Shown here: positions 15,098 to 21,641 of the stretch, piece by piece | Numbering within the stretch: the stretch's first letter is position 1 | Layout of the letters: each line of letters opens with the position of its first letter | Origin: Candidatus Rokuibacteriota bacterium | GTDB taxonomy: Bacteria > Methylomirabilota > Methylomirabilia > Rokubacteriales > CSP1-6 | Length of the DNA: 34,796 bases | Direction: 5' to 3' | Assembly: GCA_016209385.1 (NCBI GenBank) | Contig: JACQWB010000169.1 | Location: 1 to 34,796 of the forward strand | Notes under the pieces: model-generated | What the model was told of the DNA's origin: nothing | The model's input: the letters and a program-made list of their open reading frames with translations, nothing else | The model's database searches: none | Translations under genes and position numbers: made by a program

Positions 15098-15732
15098 GCC
15101 GGGCTGGCCTGGAAGGCCTTGAGGTCGCCGAGGAGCGCCCGGTGGACCTCGCGCACCCGGCGCTCGGTCTCCTCCCGGGTTCCGGAGTTGTCCACCACGT
15201 AATGGGCCCGCTTCACCTTCTCGGCGAGCGGCAACTGGCTCCGGATCTTCGTGTCCGCCTCCGCCGCGGAGACGCCGTCCCGGAGCTCGAGCCGCTTCCG
15301 CTGAGCCGCGTCGTCAGCATAGACCACGACGAGCCGGTCCATGTTCCTGGCTCCGCCCGCCTCCACGAGGAGGGGGGCGTCGAAGATCACGATCCCGTCG
15401 AATCCCTCGGTGATGAGCTCGGCCAGGATCGCGGCCTGGCGCTTCCTGATCTCGGGATGCGTGAGCGCCTCGAGGCGCTTGCGCTTGGCTTCATCGTCGA
15501 AGACGAGCGCCCCGAGCTTCTTCCGATCGATCACACCGTCGGCCTCGAGGATCCCCCTGCCGAACTCCGCCACGATCTTCTCGTAGGCCGGCTCGCCCGG
15601 CTCGACCACCTCGCGCGCGAGCAGGTCGGCGTCGATGATGAGGCAGCCCAGATCCCGGAACATCCGGGAGACCGTGCTCTTCCCGCTCGCGATCCCCCCG
15701 GTGAGGCCGACCAGGAGGAATTTCCTAGACAT
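15094..15732 (-). CDS. coaE: Dephospho-CoA kinase
   Basis: Last step of coenzyme A synthesis, phosphorylating the 3'-hydroxyl of dephospho-CoA. The 212 residues include the P-loop GLTGGIASGKSTVSRMF (residues 9-25), IIDADLLAREVV, LEALTHPEIRKR, VIFDAPLLVEAG and the lid-region RKRLELRDGVSAAEADTKIRSQ. It overlaps rsmA by 4 nt. coaE commonly sits beside polA; here a block of about 2 kb with lower GC lies between the two genes. Confidence 0.96.
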   Translation of the reverse strand: MSRKFLLVGLTGGIASGKSTVSRMFRDLGCLIIDADLLAREVVEPGEPAYEKIVAEFGRGILEADGVIDRKKLGALVFDDEAKRKRLEALTHPEIRKRQAAILAELITEGFDGIVIFDAPLLVEAGGARNMDRLVVVYADDAAQRKRLELRDGVSAAEADTKIRSQLPLAEKVKRAHYVVDNSGTREETERRVREVHRALLGDLKAFQASPA

Positions 15733-15747
15733 TCGTAAGCTGGCAGC

Positions 15748-16137
15748 CTACCAGGTCTGAAGTCGAAGGCCTGCGACCGCTCCGAAGTGAGTGTCACGCG
15801 TCGCCAGGTCCAGATCCTGCTCCAGGGCGACTGCAGCGATCCAGATATCGTTCTCAGGAATTGGACGACCCTGCTGTCTCAGTCGGTCTTTCACTCGACC
15901 GTATGTTTCCGCCGTAGATGCGGTAACAGGGAGGACCGCAGTGGCCCGGACAAAATCTCTGATTTGGCGGATATTGCGCTCAGCTTGTCCGGATTTGATT
16001 GCTCCGTAGAAAAGTTCGCCCACCGCGATACTTGGTGCAAAGACTTCGGTAACCTCGGAAAGAGACGCGACGACTGCCCTGTCCCCATTGAACAGGGCGA
16101 TGATGACCGTGGTATCGAGGAGGACTCTACCAGGCAC
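15748..16137 (-). CDS. VapC-type PIN-domain ribonuclease toxin
   Basis: A 129-residue PIN-domain protein. The acidic active-site residues are in place: D8 in VLLDTTVIIALF, E41 in VGELFYGA, the D of PENDIWIAAVAL and the D of LATRDTHFGAV. VapC toxins cut tRNA or rRNA and are held inactive by the partner antitoxin. The GTG start overlaps the antitoxin by 11 nt, the usual tight coupling of such pairs. It ends 15 nt before coaE. Confidence 0.88.
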   Translation of the reverse strand: MPGRVLLDTTVIIALFNGDRAVVASLSEVTEVFAPSIAVGELFYGAIKSGQAERNIRQIRDFVRATAVLPVTASTAETYGRVKDRLRQQGRPIPENDIWIAAVALEQDLDLATRDTHFGAVAGLRLQTW

Positions 16138-16363
16138 TGCGATCTACTTGCTCGCAGTCTTCCTCTATCGCTCGAGCAATTTTACCGACATCGTTTGGTC
16201 CGATCGCTCCACTGAACACAAGCAAATCCTTACCTGGAGTGCCCTTGGGGACAGCGTCGGCCTCGGTCAAGCTCCGAGCGTATGCCAGCAGTTCCCGCTG
16301 CTTCTCGGGAGACAGCTTCTCGAAATGTCTGAGTAGTTCCTCACGATCTGAACGAGTCGCCAC
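16127..16363 (-). CDS. VapB-type antitoxin
   Basis: A 78-residue, highly charged protein directly upstream of and overlapping the PIN toxin. LEKLSPEKQRELLAYARSL-type residues 15-31 form a helix seen in small antitoxins of DUF2281-like type, followed by a disordered tail that would wrap the toxin. The GTG at 16361-16363 is preceded by AAGGAG at 8 nt, which overlaps the stop of the gene upstream. The assignment rests mainly on context, and the DNA-binding fold is not clear. Confidence 0.72.
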   Translation of the reverse strand: MATRSDREELLRHFEKLSPEKQRELLAYARSLTEADAVPKGTPGKDLLVFSGAIGPNDVGKIARAIEEDCEQVDRSAW

Positions 16364-16375
16364 CAGCCCATCTCC

Positions 16376-16666
16376 TTAAGGGGTGCTACCCCGGGTCTCA
16401 CGCACCAAGTCAGTCAGCGGAATGCCCAGTCCGGCGTCCAATTCATCAAGACTCCCAAGGATACCCCTTTCCTCGGGTTCTGTGAGCTGCGGGGCTTCGT
16501 CGATGGATTCGATCATATACTGGCCTGGCGGTAATTTTCGCAATCCTTCACGTATCCGGCTGCCATCCCACTCACTGTGATGGCCATTCTTTACCTCCAA
16601 ATGGCCAGCCGTCACACACGTAAGCACTTTAGTCCGATGTTCATCCGTTGCGTCAAACCATATCAC
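16376..16666 (-). CDS. Unknown small protein upstream of vapBC
   Basis: A 96-residue frame beginning GTG at 16664-16666, with residues such as EVKNGHHSEWDGSRIREGLRKLPPGQY and a tail SLDELDAGLGIPLTDLVRE. Tails of that kind are seen in small antitoxin or addiction-type proteins, but no family is recognised. Protein-like codons continue upstream in another frame (NFLTILLQHPRSQLAYSVERLV, ending at 16663-16665), so the present frame may be the 3' part of a frameshifted gene. It sits in the lower-GC insertion between polA and coaE and leads into vapB. Confidence 0.42.
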   Translation of the reverse strand: MIWFDATDEHRTKVLTCVTAGHLEVKNGHHSEWDGSRIREGLRKLPPGQYMIESIDEAPQLTEPEERGILGSLDELDAGLGIPLTDLVRETRGSTP

Positions 16667-16750
16667 ACCAGACGCTCAACCGAGTAGGCAAGCTGACTCC
16701 TCGGATGCTGCAGGAGGATAGTGAGGAAATTGGGAAACCCCGAACCCGGA

Positions 16751-17691
16751 TCATTGTCTCCTACCTGTAAGACTCTCCACCGCGGCCTTGAATAAGGGCG
16801 CCATGGATTCGACCGTGGTACTCCCCGGCTCGATCTTGAAAACGCCCTCCTTCCACTGGTCTTCATAGCGGGTCATCGTGACTCCCTTCGGACATAGACG
16901 TCTTGCCTCGGTCTCGGACAGCTTGAAGAAAAACGCAAACGACTTCGACCCGATCCATTTGATCCCGAAAGCGTTGAAAAATCCGTGCTTGAACCCGCAG
17001 TAGTGCTTAGCTTATTGAACTTCGGCTCCAGCGGCCAGCTGTTTTTGCGTACGAAAGCCGCGGTTTCCTCGATGTACCGGAAGAAATGTCCCACGCTAAT
17101 TTTGTTGTAGCCCTCCGTCTCGTAAAACACACGATCATACGTCTGAAGACCTCGGACCGGTCGAACCTTAGCAGGGATCTCAGGCTCCAAGCGATTGATC
17201 AGCAAAAACTCATTGTCATTTTGCAGCCACCTTTTGACCTCGATCAGGTCGACAGGATAGTTGATCTTACCTACAAGACTTAACGTCGAACGGTCGATAG
17301 AGGGCGCAATCACAATGATTCGCACGTCGTAATCGTCGAACGAAATCGGTACGTTTTCTGGTTGCTCCGGTGACTCAAGCCAGAGAGATTTGATTGAATC
17401 AGGATTCGACTCCGCCCAAAACGCATACTGCAACACTTGCGGCAGGATGGAAGCATCAACGGGAACGTCTTTCATCTCTACGATGCAGACGTTTCCATCG
17501 CTATCCACCCCGATGATATCAGGAATACCGGGCTTCTTTCCTCCCCGTACCTGGCGCTTGAGAAGGTAAACATCCTCCAGCAAGCCCTTGGTTTCAAATA
17601 CCACTCGCTCGAATTCTTCTTCTGAGGAAAATGGCACGGAGAGGAGGTTCGCTGGTGCTCCCGTCTTTTGTTTCCAGAAGAGGTTAATCAT
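16751..17691 (-). pseudogene. PD-(D/E)XK nuclease gene split by a 5-bp tandem duplication
   Basis: The intact first frame starts at the ATG 17689-17691 behind GGAGG and reads as a RecB-like nuclease: GIPDIIGVDSDGNVCIVEMKD (D58, E72, K74) and QVLQY (Q85, Y89). After FNK the frame degenerates to a Ser-rich tail ending at 16873. In the next frame the protein clearly continues as HYCGFKHGFFNAFGIKW and ends at the TGA 16751-16753. The break coincides with two tandem copies of gctta (17005-17014; TAAGC on the coding strand). Removing one copy gives an open 311-residue protein with a C-terminal DUF5655/DUF4268-like domain. It may be a pseudogene, a phase-variable gene or an assembly error. It lies 38 nt after polA in lower-GC DNA. 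Confidence 0.72.
17005..17014. repeat. Tandem duplication gctta x2 causing the frameshift
   Basis: Two abutting copies of gctta at 17005-17009 and 17010-17014. One copy would keep the nuclease reading frame continuous; two shift it. Confidence 0.75.
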
Positions 17692-17729
17692 AACCTTCCT
17701 CCACCGGCTGCGTATTCGCTACCTAACCC

Positions 17730-20700
17730 TCACACCTCGGACCAGTCGCGGCCGAGCTTGAGGTCCACCTTGAGGGGGACGGAGAGGGTCATGGCAGATT
17801 CCATGACCTCGCGGGTGAGGGGTTCCAGCGTCGCAAGCTCTGCCTCGGGCACCTCGAAGAGGAGATCGTCGTGGACCTGGAGCAGCATGCGGCTCCTCAA
17901 CCCACGAGCTCCGAGTTCCGCGGCCATCCGGACCATGGCGACCTTGATCAGGTCCGAGGCCAACCCCTGGATCGGGGCGTTCATGGCCATGCGCTCGGCC
18001 ATGCCGCGGGCGTTGGGGTTGCTGGACTTGAGCTCGGGGAGGTAGCGGCGCCGCCCGAGGAGCGTACTCACGTACCCCTTCTCCCGTCCCTCGGCGAGCG
18101 TCGCGTCCAGGTACGCCTTGACTTTGGGATGGCGGGCGAAGTAGTCGTCCAGGTACTTCTGGGCCGCCCGCTGGTCCACCCCCGCGGCCTGGGAGAGCCC
18201 GAAAGCAGATACTCCATAGATGACGCCGAAGTTCACCGTGTTATGACTCACGAGCGCGTTCGCCAAATAGCTATGGCCCTCCGGAACCGCGAGGTCGAAC
18301 GCCTCGATGAGTTCCTCGAAGACCCTCCTCACCGGCAGGAAAACGATATTGTTGTGGACAAAGAAGTCCATCTGCCTCGTCCACTTGTCTGACACTCCCG
18401 CTGACCTGAGCTGCTCCACGATCATGGCCGCGCGAGTCTGGTTTAATCTGACTGGGCATCGCTTGCGAATGATCTCGTAGGCTTTCTCCCTCCCCGTGCT
18501 GCGCAGGAAAGGCAAGTGCCGGGCAACTTCTGCTTCCTGCGAGGGAATGATTGTGTGGTCGTACCGGACGCCCTGAACGAGACGATTCTTCCTTCTTGAG
18601 ACGAACCCGATCTCGCGGACAAACCGCCTCACGTTCGGCATTCCGGTCAGGCTCAGGACAAACGCCCCATGCTCGCGACCTTTCCATTTCCTGGCTTCTC
18701 GCTTCAACGTGAACAGGTAGCCAAAGTTCAGCAGCAGCTGCTGGAGACGTTGGGCGAGGGCCCGAGACGTAGTGGTGTAGGTTATCTGGCGGCCGGCGGA
18801 CTTCATGGAGCCGTCGCCCGAGAAGAGTGCTCGCAGAAACTCGATCTGGACGTGGTACGGGGCCGCCAGAAGGCTGTCTGGGATGGTCTTCTCACTCGAC
18901 CGCCCGGCGGCGCCGATGCGTTCAAGCCAGCAGACGAGCTTGCCAGACCGGATCTCGACGGACACAGAGCCGCCCCGTTCCTTGATGACTGCTCTGTCTC
19001 CAAACAGATGGCGACTGACGCACACCATGTCGCCTGCCACTTCCGGCTCTTTCGTTGCCTGGCTGATCATAACGGCCCCGCTCCCAGGCTTGGCGGGATG
19101 CCGGTACACATAGCCCTCCGAGATTACATAGCCAAGAAATCGCGCAAGCTCAGCGGACCATCGCTCCGGCAACCCGATGTCCTTGAAGTTGGTTCTCTCC
19201 CATTCCTGAGGGTACCGAAGGTCCGGGAGGTGCTCTTCATGGCCGAATGCTCGAGTTCCCACTCTGACGGCCACGTAATCCCCCAAACGGAGGTCGCACG
19301 CCCGCTTCCAGACGTAATCCCCCTCTCGGTTGATCACCCGAACCCGATGGTCCCTGGTGCACGACACCTCCAGGCCCGTCCTGAGCGTGATCCGAAAGCC
19401 CGGCTGGTGGCCCCCGTAGTAGAGCTGCGTTGCCGTGCTCAAGCCGTTATCCGTCCAGACCTTCACGGCTTCGAGAGGGGCGAACTCTCCGCACGGAGGA
19501 GCCGGGCCGAGCGACTCTATCGGGCGGAGTCCCTCGGACGTGTAGACGAGAGTCCCGCGCGCCACGCACTTCGCCACCCGCCGCATCTCAGCGGTGACCG
19601 CCTCGCGCGCGACGCTGAACGCCTCAGAGGCCGTGCGCGTGTGGATGTCCTCACCACGCTGGAAGGACTCCATCAGCGTCTCCTCCCCTGAGAGATGCGC
19701 GAGGATCCGCAGCTCGATCTGGGAGTAGTCGGCCGCGAGGAAGGAGTGACCCGGCTCCGGGATGAAGGCCTGACGGATCCGGCGTCCCAGCTCGGTTCGG
19801 ATCGGGATGTTCTGCAAATTTGGTTCCGACGAGCTGAGCCTCCCCGTGGCGGTGACGAGCTGGTTGAACGAGGTGTGGATCCGCCCGGTGACGGGATGGA
19901 TCAGCCCCGGGAGAACGTCCGTGTAGGTGGACTTGAGCTTGGCCAGCGTCCGGTGCTCGAGGATCCTGGCGGGCAGCGGGTGACCCAGGGCCAGCTCGGC
20001 GAGCACGTCGGCATCGGTGGAGTAACCGGTCTTGGTGCGCTTGACCGGCGGGAGCTTCAGCTTCTCGAAGAGCACCTGGGCGAGCTGCCTGGGCGAGTTC
20101 ACGTTGAACGCCTCGCCCGCGAGCGCGTGGATCTCGCGGGTGAGGTTGTCCAGGTCCCGCTCGAGCTCCTTGGCGAAGAGCTCGAGCCGCTCGGGCGCGA
20201 CACGGATGCCGTCGAGCTCCATCCGGGCCAGGACCGGGACGAGGGGCCGCTCGATCTCCGCGTAGAGCGTCGTGAGGCCGTGCTCCTCGAGCAGGCACAG
20301 CGCGTGGGTCCAGTAGCGCCAGACCCAGCGGGCGCGCTCTCCGGCCCGTGACGCCACCTCGTCAGGCGCCGCTTCGGTAGGGGCCGCAGGCCCCGGGCCT
20401 TCGCCGAAGCTCTCGAGGCAGATCTCTTCGAGCTCGTAGCTCATCCGCGCCGAGTTCAGGAGGTAGGCCGCCACCGCGGAATCCTCGAAGCGCGGAAGCG
20501 CGGCGCCGTGCTTGAGGATCCACTGGAGCGGGAGCTTCACGTCGTGACCGATCAGGGTCCGCCTGCCGAGATCTGGAGGCGGGTCGCTGAGAGGGAGGTA
20601 CGCAGGGCCGGCGTCAGGGTGAAAGAGACCGAGAGCCTGGATCACGGGCTCTGGAGGGCGGCCGCCTCCCACCCACTCCACCGCCAGCGGCGCCTCCGTG

Positions 20701-21641
20701 GGGACGGACCTGAGATACGCTGCGAGGTCTTCAGCGGAGGACAGGACACCCACGGGCTCGGCCACCACCTGCACCGCGGGCTGGGGGATCTGGCGAAGCA
20801 GGCTTGAGAACTCCAGCTCCGACCAGATCGCGCGGAGCCGGGACCAGTCGGGCTCGCCGCGCCTGAAGGCCTCGAGCTCGAAGCCGAGCGGGACTCGCTC
20901 GCTGATCGTGGCGAGCTCGCGCGAGAGGAACGCCTGCTTCCGGTGCGTGGCCAGAGTCTCCCTGAGCTTCCCGCCGCTGACCAGCGGGAGGTTCGCGTAG
21001 AGCCGCTCCAGGCTCCCGAACTGGGCGAGGAGCTTCCGCGCCGTCGTCTCGCCGACGCCGGGCACCCCCGGGATGTCGTCGATCTCGTCGCCCATCAGGG
21101 CGAGGAGATCGGGGATCTGGGCCGGCGCCACGCCCCAGCGCTCCTGCACCTGGGCCTCCTCGTAGACGACGCGCTCTCCCGTGCGGCCAATCGCCGAGAG
21201 GACCCGGACCTTGGGGCCGACGAGCTGCAGCGCGTCCTTGTCTCCCGTGACCAGCACCAGCTCGACGGCCAGGTCGCGCGTACGCGCGACGAGAGTCCCC
21301 AGGATGTCGTCGGCCTCATAGCCCACGACCTCCAGAAACGGCATCCCGAACGCCTCGATCACCGCTTTCACGTGGGGGATCTGCACGGCCAGGTCGGCCG
21401 GCATCCCCGGGCGGCTCTCCTTGTAGGCCTCGAAGGCCGCGTGCCTGAACGTCGGCCCGGGCGCATCCCACGCGACCGCGATGTAGTCCGGCTCCTCCTC
21501 CCTGAGGAGCTTCCAGAGCATCGTGCTCATGCCGAAGACGGCGTGGGTGGGGACGCCGCGGGAGCTGGAGAGGTAGCCGAGGCCGTGGTAGGCCCGGTAG
21601 AGATGGGACGGGCCGTCCACCAGAAAGAAGCGCGGCATCAT
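17730..21641 (-). CDS. polA: DNA polymerase I interrupted by an in-frame intein
   Basis: Repair and Okazaki-fragment polymerase. The 1303-residue precursor holds a 443-residue intein (residues 692-1134), leaving an 860-residue polymerase, a normal length. The 5'-nuclease domain (about 1-290) has FLVDGPSHLYRAYHG, YEADDILG, VTGDKDAL and GDEIDDIPGVPGVGETTARKLL. The 3'-5' exonuclease domain (about 310-440) is degenerate: the DxE motif is replaced by VEW. Polymerase motif A is FLAADYSQIELRILAHLSGE, motif B is RRVAK then TVNFGVIYG, split by the intein, and motif C is LLQVHDDLLFEVP. The ATG overlaps the glnE stop as ATGA, so polA ends the glgA-glnB-glnE-polA run. Without splicing the O-helix is broken and polymerase activity should be absent. 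Confidence 0.97.
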   Translation of the reverse strand: MMPRFFLVDGPSHLYRAYHGLGYLSSSRGVPTHAVFGMSTMLWKLLREEEPDYIAVAWDAPGPTFRHAAFEAYKESRPGMPADLAVQIPHVKAVIEAFGMPFLEVVGYEADDILGTLVARTRDLAVELVLVTGDKDALQLVGPKVRVLSAIGRTGERVVYEEAQVQERWGVAPAQIPDLLALMGDEIDDIPGVPGVGETTARKLLAQFGSLERLYANLPLVSGGKLRETLATHRKQAFLSRELATISERVPLGFELEAFRRGEPDWSRLRAIWSELEFSSLLRQIPQPAVQVVAEPVGVLSSAEDLAAYLRSVPTEAPLAVEWVGGGRPPEPVIQALGLFHPDAGPAYLPLSDPPPDLGRRTLIGHDVKLPLQWILKHGAALPRFEDSAVAAYLLNSARMSYELEEICLESFGEGPGPAAPTEAAPDEVASRAGERARWVWRYWTHALCLLEEHGLTTLYAEIERPLVPVLARMELDGIRVAPERLELFAKELERDLDNLTREIHALAGEAFNVNSPRQLAQVLFEKLKLPPVKRTKTGYSTDADVLAELALGHPLPARILEHRTLAKLKSTYTDVLPGLIHPVTGRIHTSFNQLVTATGRLSSSEPNLQNIPIRTELGRRIRQAFIPEPGHSFLAADYSQIELRILAHLSGEETLMESFQRGEDIHTRTASEAFSVAREAVTAEMRRVAKCVARGTLVYTSEGLRPIESLGPAPPCGEFAPLEAVKVWTDNGLSTATQLYYGGHQPGFRITLRTGLEVSCTRDHRVRVINREGDYVWKRACDLRLGDYVAVRVGTRAFGHEEHLPDLRYPQEWERTNFKDIGLPERWSAELARFLGYVISEGYVYRHPAKPGSGAVMISQATKEPEVAGDMVCVSRHLFGDRAVIKERGGSVSVEIRSGKLVCWLERIGAAGRSSEKTIPDSLLAAPYHVQIEFLRALFSGDGSMKSAGRQITYTTTSRALAQRLQQLLLNFGYLFTLKREARKWKGREHGAFVLSLTGMPNVRRFVREIGFVSRRKNRLVQGVRYDHTIIPSQEAEVARHLPFLRSTGREKAYEIIRKRCPVRLNQTRAAMIVEQLRSAGVSDKWTRQMDFFVHNNIVFLPVRRVFEELIEAFDLAVPEGHSYLANALVSHNTVNFGVIYGVSAFGLSQAAGVDQRAAQKYLDDYFARHPKVKAYLDATLAEGREKGYVSTLLGRRRYLPELKSSNPNARGMAERMAMNAPIQGLASDLIKVAMVRMAAELGARGLRSRMLLQVHDDLLFEVPEAELATLEPLTREVMESAMTLSVPLKVDLKLGRDWSEV
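18240..19568 (-). mobile_element. LAGLIDADG intein in polA (443 residues)
   Basis: Protein-splicing element with homing endonuclease. Block A starts at Cys1 in CVARGTLVYTSEG. Block B holds T71-x-x-H74 (CTRDHRV). Block C is the first LAGLIDADG helix, FLGYVISEGY, with Glu151. Block E is the second, FLRALFSGDG, with Asp252. Block F is FDLAVPEGH and block G is SYLANALVSHN, ending in His442-Asn443; the +1 residue is Thr of TVNFG. All splicing residues and both metal-binding acids are present, so splicing and endonuclease activity both look intact. It sits between the invariant lysine of RRxAK and the following threonine. Bounds were fixed by codon register: first codon 19566-19568, last codon 18240-18242. 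GC content looks lower than in the flanking polymerase. Confidence 0.95.

Noticed and set aside
16663-16866. 67-codon minus-strand frame
   Set aside because: Its first half lies in another frame over the C-terminus of the broken nuclease; only the last about 30 codons look protein-like, and they are discussed with the next gene.
16751-16876. 41-codon minus-strand frame MTRYEDQWKEG...
   Set aside because: It is the in-frame end of the nuclease gene once one copy of the pentamer is removed, not a separate gene.
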